Shown piece by piece: positions 1 to 11,002 of a DNA stretch of 64,000 bases. Numbering within the stretch: the first letter of the stretch is position 1; every line of letters starts with the position of its first letter. The notes beneath the pieces were generated by a model. It was not told where the DNA came from, ran no database searches, and saw nothing but the letters and a program-made list of their open reading frames with translations. The translations under genes were made by a program, and so were the position numbers. The stretch is from Galdieria partita (Eukaryota; Rhodophyta; Bangiophyceae; Galdieriales; Galdieriaceae), in contig BQMJ01000009.1 of the NCBI GenBank assembly GCA_025991245.1, positions 243,403 to 307,402 of the forward strand, in the 5' to 3' direction.

Positions 1-186
1 ACAAGTCAACTACTACCTGTAAAGTTTCTCGGTCCAAGCCCGTTTCTAAAATCTTTGCTATTTCATAGGACACTAAAATATTTTGAATATTTTTCAAAGG
101 TTTGATAACGAGTACATACTTTCTAATATTTCATTTTTCCTTTCTGTTTTTTGTTGTTGTTCAAAGGTTTCTTTAGCAAAAGGCAT
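1..186 (-). CDS. MZT1: MOZART1 (mitotic-spindle organizing protein 1), N-terminal part, cut by window edge
   Basis: This is a small subunit of the gamma-tubulin ring complex that helps recruit the complex to microtubule-organizing sites. Reading the minus strand, exon 1 (186 to 120) starts with ATG and encodes a short charged leader. A GT...AG intron of 47 nt (119 to 73) follows. Exon 2 (72 to 1) then reads EIAKILETGLDRETLQ, which closely parallels the conserved EISRILNTGLDMETL block of MOZART1/GIP1. The remaining third of the protein lies outside the window. The start codon is 44 bp from the divergent APC2 start. The assignment rests on one conserved block of about 20 residues, but that block covers much of this very small family (about 70-80 aa). 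Confidence 0.8.
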
Positions 187-230
187 TTCGTTCGTGTCCC
201 GATTTAAATCAATTTTTGGCGCAATTGAAA
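187..230. promoter_or_regulatory. 44-bp divergent intergenic region (MZT1 / APC2)
   Basis: Both start codons face away from this interval. Unless upstream noncoding exons exist, it must hold both 5' UTRs and any shared promoter core. No TATA-like or other motif can be called with confidence. Confidence 0.4.
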
Positions 231-3200
231 ATGTCGTCACATTGGGATAAGATTGAGTATGCTGAAGAGCTCCTTACAAGTTTTCTATTGAATTGTGTTT
301 CTACTTCAAAAATGGAATGGATAGAAATAGAAAGAATACGAGGAATAGTTGAAGTTACTTTTGAAAAGTCAAGTATAATGGTTGGTTGGCAACAAACTAT
401 ATCTTTCGACTTACAGATCACGGAATAGTTTCTTGATACCGTTCTCCGTGAGTTGATCGAGGACGTTTTTCAGAAAATTGGTGCTCCTTTGATAATTAAG
501 CTCACGGAAAACTTGGAACAGCCTTCGAAAAGTGGGGAAGTGAGTATTTCATCGTCATATAAAGGTTTCTCTTGTTGAACCGTGACTAATTCTAAATTAG
601 CTACTGTTACAGGTTAGCAACTCGCTTGAACAACTTGTCGAGTTTCGCAAAAGGTTAGCCTATTATCTTTGAACTTGTCATCCGACCTGAGTTGTTGATT
701 ATCTTACGTATTTAGTTGTATTGAGTTGCTGCTATTGATTGGAAGTGTTCGCTCCAAGAAAGACACTGCATTGCTTGAGAATAGCTTTGAAACTTGGTTT
801 TCTTGTGTATGTATCCACGTCTTGATGCATTTTGTTGATTAACTTCGGATAGAAATTGACAAGCATTGTTACCCCGCAGTTTGAAGAGTTTCTAAGGACT
901 TTTGCAAAGGCTAGTTTCCAACAGGTTGACTGGAGTTGTCCTGAGTCGGATGCAGAGAAACTGTCGATGGAAGGTGAATGTTCTATTTCTTGATGAGTAT
1001 ATAATCGTGTTTGACTTTTGCCCAGGCTTTTTCTCTGTTTGTACTTATTTAGAGTCGTTAGGTTTATCAGTCTTGGTTTTGCAAGTGTTATACAAAGTCA
1101 TATTAAATGAACTTCAGGTGAATGATTCATTCCAGAGTCTACAACTATTAAACATTGTCGTCTTAGTCACTACTGAAAATTCATGAAGGGAATTTCACTA
1201 TTCGATTGTTGCCATCTCTTAGCAACTGGTTAGATAGCAATGTTATAAACTGGCTACGTTGGATACTTGGAATGAGAACTGAAGCAAGCGTGTCAGGCTC
1301 CCAGTTGTCGAATGTTTCACCATTGCCTTGCCACCAAAGTCCATTGTTGTTGGAAAGGATGTCACCAACTGACAAAGCTCACGTCATGAAAGATGAAGAA
1401 GCAAAGACATCCGAGAATTGGTATCTAGAGAAAGAGAAGCTCTATACTCAATGTTATTTACGTATCGATCATCTCATTGCTCAAGAACTTGCGAGACTAA
1501 GAATTAGTGAGATGTTTGATATTGTGGTTGATTATCCAGATAGCTTACCCACATTAGAAGACCTCAAGGATTGTTTACAGAAAACAGACCAGAAACGTGA
1601 ATTGTCTAAAGCTTTCAAGTTACAACTCAACAAGCGTCTGTTACATGCTGGAGCCACCACATCAGACATTCTGGCGACTTATGTACATGCTATTCATTCA
1701 CTTCGAATAGTAGACCCTGATGGCAACATTCTCTCTGATATTAGCAAACCAGTTAGGAAATATCTTCAGAATAGATCGGATACAATACGATGCATTATTT
1801 ATGGATTAACGAACGAGACAGAGGATGAAACCTTTCAGGAATTGATTTCGGCGTCACAAAATATGGCAGAAGAAGATGAAGAAGCGATAGGTATGAAGTT
1901 TTCTTGTTGAATGAGTTTGACTATTTGTTGATGTCTTTACTTGAAGAGGCGAAATGGATGCCGCTACCTGCGGACGCTCCTTATGATGAGTATGTTTCTG
2001 GCATGGATGATGCCTTTGGAATTCTATTAAGTATATATGGGTAGGTTACTTAGATGATGTATTGTTTATAAATTGACATTATATATTTGTTTTAGTTCAA
2101 AGGAATCCTTCTTAAACGAATACAGAACGGCATTGGCTGACAGAATCCTTAAAAGTCTTGATTTTCAATTGGACAAAGAGGTATAAAACTCCAAATTCAT
2201 GTACTTTATACTGAAGTTTTCAATTTTCTTAGATGCGAAATGTTGAACTTCTCAAGCTGCGTTTCGGAGAAAGTTCTTTGCATTCTTGTGACATCATGTT
2301 GCGGGATCTAAGGGAATCCAGGCGTCTTCTGACTAGTGCGAAAGAGCAAATATCATCTTGGAAAGACGAGAGTTTCGAAATCGTAGTTTGCTCTAAAGTA
2401 AGCATGTGAATCGTAGTTGTAGAGAGTTCAGTGTGTGAAACTGACATATTGTTAGATCGTATGGCCCAAACTTACAGATGAAAGTTTTGTTCCTCCTGTT
2501 GAGATTCGTTGCGCACTGGACTCATTCCAGAAACATTTTGAAGAAATGAAGAAGCCTAGGAAGCTCTTATGGGACCTGAGTTGTGGAGGTAAGACACTAT
2601 AAATATCACTTATCAACTTATTTGCTGATCAAAAATCGTTCTGATGCTTGAATATTAGCTATGAAACTATCGTTGACTACAGAAAAGGGGCAAACGATCA
2701 GTGTTCGAGTGAGTCCACTTCAAGGTTGTGTCCTTATCCTATTTGGCAGACATGGCCAATGGAATCTTCAACAACTATGCGAGGAGCTTTCTGTTAGCGC
2801 CGATTTCCTGAAACGTAAGATACTTCCATTGGTCAATCAAGGTCTTCTGCAGGAAGTAGGTGAAACTTCCATTGATAACTATTCCTTACTTGGTTACATT
2901 AGTTGAATGGAGAAATCTATGAGTTCGTAGAGAGTTATGAAGGAAATTTTGAAAAAGAGGAGCTCATCATAGAGGAAGAAACTATGGCTGAAGAAGAACG
3001 CAGTGAACAAACAGGTTCAAGCAATATCTGGATCTATGAAAGATATATATATGGAATCTTGGAAAGCTTTCAGGCGCTACCTTTGGAACGAATCCATAAA
3101 CTACTCAAGGCAAGAATCCTGCTAACAATTCCATCCATCATTATCAAAACAAACAACTTAGGTATTTGTTATCAATCCGCGATATGACAAAACCGAATAT

Positions 3201-3281
3201 GAATTGAATGGATTGTTGACCAATTTGGTTCAACAACAGAAGCTGAAATGTATCGACGGCCTGTTTATGGTGAATAAGTGA
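231..3281 (+). CDS. ANAPC2: Anaphase-promoting complex subunit 2 (APC2, cullin-like)
   Basis: APC2 is the cullin scaffold of the APC/C ubiquitin ligase and pairs with the RING subunit APC11. The gene has about eleven short introns. The strongest exon (within 1191-1905) contains LLHAGATTSDILATYVHAI and PVRKYLQNRSDTIRCI, matching the APC2 block just before the cullin fold. Later exons give the cullin segment (EYRTALADRILKSLDFQL, then LRFGESSLHSCDIMLRDL). The winged-helix C terminus follows: RIHKLLK joined to VFVINPRYDKTEYELNG. The start is the first ATG (231); a TTG at 216 is in frame but unlikely. One N-terminal intron near 378-430 has an uncertain donor. An intron (about 2857-2905) removes an apparent stop, and a GC-AG intron lies at 3110-3161. 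The next gene starts only 11 bp after the stop. Confidence 0.9.
3110..3161 (+). other. GC-AG intron in APC2
   Basis: The exon before ends CTACTCAAG and the intron begins GCAAGA and ends ACTTAG. No GT donor is available nearby. Splicing here joins HKLLK to VFVINPRYD, restoring the conserved APC2 winged-helix sequence; without removal the frame closes at the stop at 3185. Confidence 0.8.
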
Positions 3282-3292
3282 AGTCCTCAGCC

Positions 3293-4479
3293 ATGACTGC
3301 ATTTCTAGTTGAATTACACTGCAAAACTGATCAATATTGTTTGGAACTCGTACAAAGCAAGAGCGATTCGTTGTTGAAGCTTTCCGAGTGCTTTCGTCTC
3401 CGCATAGTTACTTCTTCAGAGAGAAATGAGTTCACTTCAAAGCAAAGGACTGAATTTGTTCACCTATCTCAACCTGGAAGCGTTTCTGAATCTCTTTACA
3501 AGGAATGTCGTCGTACGGCAGACTTGTCCAACTGCTCACGTTACTTTCAACCTCAAAAATATTTTCGCAATTTGAAGTCTAAGAGTTTAGGACATTTATT
3601 AGCTTATAGTCCTGAAGTTTCTTCCACACAAGACGTTGCCCGTTCTCTTTTCGAAAGTTTAAATTTGAAAGATATGGTGGTTGTGGCAGAGACTCAAACC
3701 AAAGGAAGAGGTCGAAGAAGCAATCACTGGCAAACGGAGTTTGGTTCCCTTGCGTTTTCAACAGTTTGTTCCTACTCATTATATTCCACCAGAAGTGAGT
3801 CTCTTGTGAAGGGCAACCTTCATTTAAAACCTTGGCGCAGTGTGTCTTTTATTCAGTATCTTGTTGCTCTTGCAATTGTGGAAGTAGTCAAGGATGGTAA
3901 GTGATGACTTTGATAGTTGTATATCTAGTTCAGTAATCATGAGTTGTCTTTCTTTCTGAAGATCCTACCTGGAAATGCCTTCCGTTAAGAATCAAGTGGC
4001 CGAATGACCTCTACTTAGATTTTCAGAAGGTTGGTGGAGTCCTTTGTGAAGGAACAGTTTGGAAAGATGAGTTCAGTTTAGTTATTGGAGTTGGTTTGAA
4101 TGTAAATAATTCCTACCCTACAACCTGCTTATCGACATGGCTTCAACGACTTGTACCTGATGGTTCTTGTGCTATCATTGATAGAGAATGTCTCTTGGCT
4201 CGTGTTTTGAGTCGTTTTGAGGATATGTATAGTCTTTTTCTGCAAGATGGCTTCCAACAATTTCTTCCACGCTTCTTGAGTTATTGGTTACACTCGGGAC
4301 AACGATTGCAGCTCTTCTCTGCTAAGCAAGAGAAAGTGCTGGGATATGCATTTGTCGAAAATCTATCTGAAGAAGGAAACATTTTGGTTCGTGACGAGCA
4401 AGGGCGATTGATTTCTTTAGATCCCGACTTGTCTAGTTTGGATTGGCATCTAGGTCGAGCCATCATTCGAGAAAAGTAA
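3293..4479 (+). CDS. HLCS: Biotin-protein ligase (holocarboxylase synthetase)
   Basis: The enzyme activates biotin to biotinyl-AMP and attaches it to lysines of carboxylases such as acetyl-CoA carboxylase. There are two exons, 3293-3896 and 3962-4479, separated by a 65-nt GT-AG intron, giving 373 aa. The catalytic domain is clear: the biotin/ATP loop GRGRRSNHW (about residue 141 onward), then WPNDLYLDFQKVGGVLCE matching the family WPND...KxGGIL block, then VIGVGLNVNNS. A small C-terminal domain (residues about 300-373) follows, as in many eukaryotic and class II enzymes. The first about 110 residues are poorly conserved. The ATG at 3293 lies 11 bp after the APC2 stop; a GTG at 3278 overlapping that stop is in frame but improbable. 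The gene converges on RRP5 with 26 bp between stop codons. Confidence 0.92.
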
Positions 4480-4505
4480 AATACCATTGCAATAACTATT
4501 ATTTA

Positions 4506-7500
4506 TTACAGTTGCTTTTCAACGTATTCTCTCGCCAACGTCTTTACTCTTTCAGGATTGCCTCCTATCGTTTTCTCAAATTCTAAATATTTCTTGAACA
4601 AAAACTTCATCTTTTTGGAAGACAATGAAAGTGAACAGGCACGTTCAAACAATAGTCTTAATCTTTCCTAATATAACAGAATGTGATAATTCTTGAAAAC
4701 TTCATTCACTGTTACTTACTTTATCTTCTTCCGTACTAACTTGTTTCCATTCCATATCAAGATATACATTCCATATATCAAGACGCTTTGGAAACGAGCT
4801 AATCATATTCTCAAAAATGGTCCTCGCACGTTCTATGGAACCATATTTGTATTCCAGAACAGTAAATTTGGTAATAACTTGTATATGATCTTGTTTTGGA
4901 AGAGATAACAAAGCTCGTTCCAAAGTCTTTCGACCCGCAGAAACATTATTTTGTTTCTCGTAATAGAAAATACCCGTTTGCATCCAAACCTACGCAAGTT
5001 CTCTTAGTGATCAAATAGAACAATTTTTTGGGTTTTTCTAATACCTCTGGAGAATGCTTAAACTGACGACATGCACGAAGATACACTTCTTCAGCCTTTT
5101 CCTTTCGTGTCTTCTGCATACTTTTTGCAAAATTCAAGAGAAGCTACGCAAACAGATAATATTATAAAAACAGCGGAGATAGCTAAATAAAACTATTCAC
5201 CCACCTTTTCCGCATTGGTTCGACTACAAGCTTCCTCCAAGATAGAAGATAAGCGAATATCATCTCCATACTGCGCTTCCAAGTTGAGATAGGCAATCCA
5301 TATGTTGAGCTTTTCTTCTTGTTTCCTTACGGAAATTTTCTCCAACGCTCTACGGGCAGTTTCCTTTGCTTTTTGTATCTATTCACTAGAATAAGTTGTC
5401 AATTATTGAAACAAGATTGCTCTCATTACCTGATGCATGCTTATAAAGTACGCCATGTATCTAATCCAGATGCTTGAATCGTCAGGCGATGCAAGTATGC
5501 ATCGTTCAAAATCTTCTTCATTTTGTGGTTCTGTCAATGAACGCTCCAATTCGATTTCTTCATCAGAATGTCCTTCCAATCTTTCATAGTCTCGTTGCGA
5601 TTTTGAGTTTTCCATCATCGTCACATTACTATTGTTTACTCTATTCCGGCTATCATCATTCTCGGATAAAAACTCATCTTCTAGTTGAAAGCTCTCAGGT
5701 ACTTGTAATACTTCGCAATTAGATTGATTAACTTCGCTTTCATCGCTACTTTCCATAGCAGCAAGATCCTCGTGAACCGATTCACTGTTTACAGGAGCAT
5801 ATTGAAATATAGAGCTCTTGTTCATAGAACCAATTCCTACAAGTTCCGAAAGAGTTCTTATTCTTCCATTCTCTTTTACCGGGTCCAAAGGATGCAAACT
5901 GATTCGTCCCTTTTCTCTATCCACACTGTCCACTCCAACCCATATTACTTCTCCAACTCGATATGTACTCTGTTTTTCTAACGTAGATACATGACAAAGG
6001 CCAGTAACTCCTAATCCCAAAGATACAAATATGCCAAATGGCTGAATGTTCTTCACAGTTCCTTGTAAACACAAGCCATTTTGAAGAATGGAATAGATTG
6101 TCTGCCTATCTGACAAATCACTTTCTCTTAATGATAATTCTATTTGTCCCTGTTGAATATCTATCACTTTTGCAGTCACAAGTTGTCCTAATGGAAAGTT
6201 TTCTTCAATATTTTGAATAAAACCATCAGACAAGTTACGAAGCATAACTCTTCCAACGATATTGCTTGAAAGTTGAACAAAACAGCCCTTTGACGAATGA
6301 TGACGAATGAACCCACGAACAAGTTGACCTATTTTCAAGTCCACAAGATTCTTCCAACGGATATCCTTTGGCATGCCTTGTGCTGATTCGGCATCAGAAC
6401 CTCGTAGAGACAACAACACAACTGGTCTTTCCTTAAAAGTAGTGCATTCTACAATGACACCTTTGATCCACTTTCCAGGTCTGAGATGTGAAATCTTTGC
6501 AACAGCTCGATCAAAGTTATCATCGACATCCGTAAAGGACAAAATACCTCGACAAGTGCGTAAACTCCATTTTACCCATTTAGGCAACTGTAGACTAAAT
6601 TCAGCTCCATTCAAAAGTTGCCTTATGTTGGCAACTATAGTGTCTCCAACATGAACTGGCTTTACCAAATCACTCAAAGCAACTTGCAATAGTTTTTTAC
6701 AAGTGTTCAATCGGACAATAGTACAATGAAGAGGTTGTCCTATACGTAAAGAAGCAAATATTTGGTTGGAAGACAATTGTCGCTCATCATGTGAAAAGCC
6801 CCAACGTTTCATCACACCAATCACTTTAGATGAGAAAGAAATCAACACTTTGTTGGTAAGTATTTTGTGTACGAAGCCAATGAAGCATTGACGACAAGAT
6901 AAATCTGACCAATCCATCAAGCCAATTTCTGAGGTTTCTGTATCGTTTCTATTCAAAGTCAAATCCAATATCTGATGTCTCTTTGAATGACTATTTCCTA
7001 TAACCTTAGCTTCCAATTGTTGTCCAACTTGGAAATGTTCCAAAGGTGATATGAAAGAATCCATTCCTGGTTCAGATATGATTTGTGAACAATGAATTCT
7101 TCCATAGGCTGAATACTTGGGAATGAATAAATGAAGGTGAACAGTAGAGATACGGACGATTCTCCCAATGACATAATCTCCGATTTGCAGCTTCTCTATC
7201 GTTTCTTTCTTCTTTTCATTTGCATCCATAGAAACTAACATAGTCATTTCTTCAGAACAACAATAAACTGTTCCTTCTATCACCGAGTCTATCGAGTATA
7301 TTACTGACAAGTTCATACGAACTCTTGGGTCCCAGGAAGTGAAATAAACCAGCAAATTATTCAATTGAGGAATTTTCATAATTAAGTATTCCTCTTTGAT
7401 AAGTATAACAATACCTCGCAATCGACTGTTGTATGCTAATGGAGTTAATGATGTTTCTGTTCCTGGAGAACGAGATTCTGCTTTGTCGTCTTCTACTGGA

Positions 7501-10500
7501 GAAACAAGAAAGAATCCAGAGAGACTGTCATATTCAAGAATACGAACATTTGTTGGATTCGATATTTGCTCCGATTCAGCGAGAGATACACCGGTTACTC
7601 GTTCTTCTTTCAAGTCATCGGTCCTAAGTGAAAAGACATATCCATGTGGACGCTTGGAAATCAATTGAGCTGAAACTACTTCCCCTTGTTTGAACAAATT
7701 TTGAGTTGTAGACTCCTCCATAACTTTCCACTGTAACATTCTATTCTTCCATTGTTCTAAATCATCAAAATATCGAGTTGGATAAAAAGAAAACTCTCTG
7801 TTCCAATCTTGATTGTCTGAATAATCAAATTGCGTCCAGAGTGACAACTTTCTTTCCATGTTCTCATCAACATGAAGACGACACCAGACTGTTTCATGCT
7901 TTCGTGGAGTTCGTAACATGAGCTTCTCATTTAAGCTCCATTCATTCTTATCCATCCAAGCCTTCCAATTACCAATAAACCCTATCAAGTATTTGTGTAA
8001 ATTCTCTTTCTCCACAAAACCTGGCAACATCTGATTGGCTTTCCATTCACTCAATGTGATAGGGTCATTTGAAAATGAAGGATAAGCAACGGCAAATTGA
8101 ATAAGTGACCTCTTTAGAGACACCAAAGCACGACAATCGTTGGAAGAAATACGTGGTCTCAAAATGACAACTTGTTCTACAGGTAGAATAGATGAACTAT
8201 TTTCAAAATATGAAACGAGAAGAGAATAAATTTTTTCCGACAAAGAGGAAAAATCTGATAAATGTTCTTTCGGAAGAAGAGCTCTCTTCCTTGAATCAAG
8301 ATATACCTACATAAATGGCATTGGTATTACAAAAGGGCAATGTATTTGTGCAACTTACTTCTACAATAAGGTTTCCATGTTCTATACCCACAATGGCTCC
8401 ATTAGTAACAATGGTACTCGAGTCACTATTCAGCTTTATGATATCCTTTGAAAGACTAACAGTTATACGATGAGACCCTTCGTGAACTGAGAGAATCCAA
8501 ACTTTCAATGTTTTCCCAACAGGATAGTTCTCTGATAGCCATTCTACATTGGGTAATTGTTCCAAGCCCATATAAGAAACAGGAAGAAACCTAAAGCATT
8601 TTGGCATATTCAATACAAAATAAATAACAAACCATACCCCTTCACTCCTTGAAAAAACTCTACTTGCAGTCCACGTGAAGAACTTATTCGATATACGCAA
8701 CAATAAGCTGCTGAACCGATATTCCTTTTGGCATCTTGTATCGAAGCAATAACAGGATATTGACTATCCAAAAACTTTTTCTTTGCAGTTATTGTGCATC
8801 GATGACTGTCTTGAAAAATACTCAACACACATCCCACCAATTGCTACATAAACCATTTCATAAATAGGTACAACATTATAGAAACAGAAATTCTAACCTT
8901 TCCAGGAACCCACTTGTTCTTAAGTCGAGTACCAACTGTATCTCCAAAATGTATTTGAGGTATCCAAGCACGGATCTTATCTTCAACTATACATATACAG
9001 CCATTATCTCGTACACCTGACAATTGAATAAGCAAAGAAATCAAAAGAAAGGATTTCTATCAACTCACTTTCTATTTTGCACTGCACTCGCCTTCCAGGA
9101 TAGAGTTCATCAAAACTAATGATAGTCTTCGATAAAGTGCTTGCTTTCAAACTAACGACAATAGTACCATCCAAAGGTGAGAATGCAACAATCCTACAAC
9201 GGACTATCGATTGCAAAGGAGGCAATGAATATGATGTTGAAGTGTTATCACGAGATTGAAAGTCTGCCAATTGACTTTTGGGAGCAAATAAAGTTGTATT
9301 ACTTTCATGGTGTCTCAGTAGCAAACCTTGTGTGAGATATTAGTCATAGCATTTAACAACTTTGTCCTTACGGTTACCTTTCGTATTGGAAAGATGACCT
9401 TCAACAACAACATTCTCTAGAATATCTCCAAGTTTCCATGAATTCGGTAGTTTTGCAGGCTCAAGAAAGTCGACTAAACTTTCAATAGACGATAAATATA
9501 TCACTCTCTTGCCAAAATCCACAAAAGTCACTCTCCAATCCTGAAAAGAATTTACGGTCTTCTCCTCCATCGAATATGCAAAACCTACAAATACAATTCA
9601 AACTACAATTTACTTTTAAATAAGTACACTTACCCGTCATATCTGAAGCTAACTGAATACTCGTCCAATTTCCTTTCCATTTCTTTGATATTCGTCCTTC
9701 CATCCTAAGACCTGGAAACACACAACCAAAAGGCCATTTGCTTTGATAAGATATCTTGGAAGAACAAACAAGTTGTCTATTTGTAGAGACCCTAACAACA
9801 GCTTTCTTGTCCACTCTCTTGACATGAGTTATTACACACCAAATCAAGCTTCCCAACTATACAAAGTTCAAGTATGACATTCCTTACGTTGAATAATAAC
9901 TACCTTGAGGTTTTTCGATTCCGACTCTTCCAATGGAAGAAAGCCATCATACTGAATTGATTCAAATCCAAAAGTAACACGATAACCGTACTCTTCTTTT
10001 TCATAAATCATTCCATAAACCAAACAACCCTTTTCAAACAATCAAGACAAATCCTATAAATACTCAATGAAGATACCTTTGTAAGAAACCAGGGATCCAC
10101 GTGTCGGTTCACATTTTTTGGAAGTATGGACACTTGTATATTCCAATGAGCGCTTAGTTGATTCGTTTAGCAGGAAACTCAACGTATTTATCCTTCTACG
10201 GTATCTTACCCTTGTTTAGTAATGGATAATATAGAAAAAGGTAATATCATGCCAGGTTTAACAACAACGTCGTTGTCTTGGTCGTGATTCTCTTCCTGTT
10301 CTTCCTCTTCCATTTGCCAATCTTTTCTGGAAACATTTGGATAAAGTAATTCTGGTAACTCTTCACAAACAACCATCATATGATTCCACGATATTAGGTT
10401 TATACGGCCACTACGTACATTAACACTTTGAACAACACCTAACATGGCAGTATTTTCCATTTCAGCAGCTTGAACGTTGAACGTATTCAAAACAACAGGT

Positions 10501-10785
10501 CCTTGAAAAGTAACGCTATTCTCATTCAACTAGAAATATTTAGAACGAGTGTAAATTCTGTTTCCAAATACTCACTTCATCGGTCGAATCACTTTCGTCT
10601 ATGGAAAAGGAATGGTGTAAACGTCTTTTCTTTCTTCCCTTCAACCATTCGTCAAAGAAAGAATTGGATTGCCTCTTCTGTATTGTACTGTTCAATCTAC
10701 CTTTCGTCGACTCGGTGCTTGTTTTATCCAACCTACTAAAAGTTGGTGTCTTGGGTGACTTTCCTCGTGGCAATGGCTCTTCCAT
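4506..10785 (-). CDS. RRP5: rRNA biogenesis protein RRP5 (PDCD11-like), S1-repeat and HAT-repeat protein
   Basis: RRP5 is a very large nucleolar factor needed for early 18S and ITS1 pre-rRNA cleavages in both 40S and 60S pathways. The N terminus (from ATG 10785) is basic and low complexity. It is followed by many S1 RNA-binding repeats across about 10.5-5.8 kb; a good example reads GTVKNIQPFGIFVSLGLGV. An acidic linker comes next. The C-terminal HAT/TPR repeats are spread over small exons between about 5.5 and 4.5 kb, ending LAREYVEKQL and TAA at 4506-4508. The largest exon (about 5403-8243) alone codes for more than 900 residues. About a dozen introns of roughly 50 nt would leave nearly 1,900 aa, typical for the family. 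A TTG-started extension beyond 10785 was not used. Exact boundaries of the small exons were not all resolved. Confidence 0.9.
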
Positions 10786-11002
10786 TTCGGTCGACCGTGA
10801 AATGATTTTGGTAAAGTTTCGCAATCTTTGAAGATTTTCAACTGTTCAGATTGATAATATTGAAAACTGTTATTCTAGAACGGAATTCTTTTAATGTTTA
10901 TTCCTATATGCAATATATAATGAAGAATAGCAAGACAACTTTGATGAAATGCATTGTCTATTTCTTCTTTATTGGAATTTGGTGGAATGTTAACCACTCC
11001 AT

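Noticed and set aside
216-230. APC2 start at TTG 216
   Set aside because: A non-ATG start five codons upstream of a good ATG (231) is unlikely in a nuclear gene.
2857-2906. Apparent APC2 C-terminal stop at 2904-2906
   Set aside because: It lies inside or at the edge of a 49-nt intron (GTAGGT...CATTAG). Splicing restores LLQE joined to LNGEIYEF and continues into the conserved winged-helix end.
5474-7668. Plus-strand ORFs of 60-93 codons across 5.4-7.7 kb
   Set aside because: They are antisense shadows of the long RRP5 exon and show no domain or family features.
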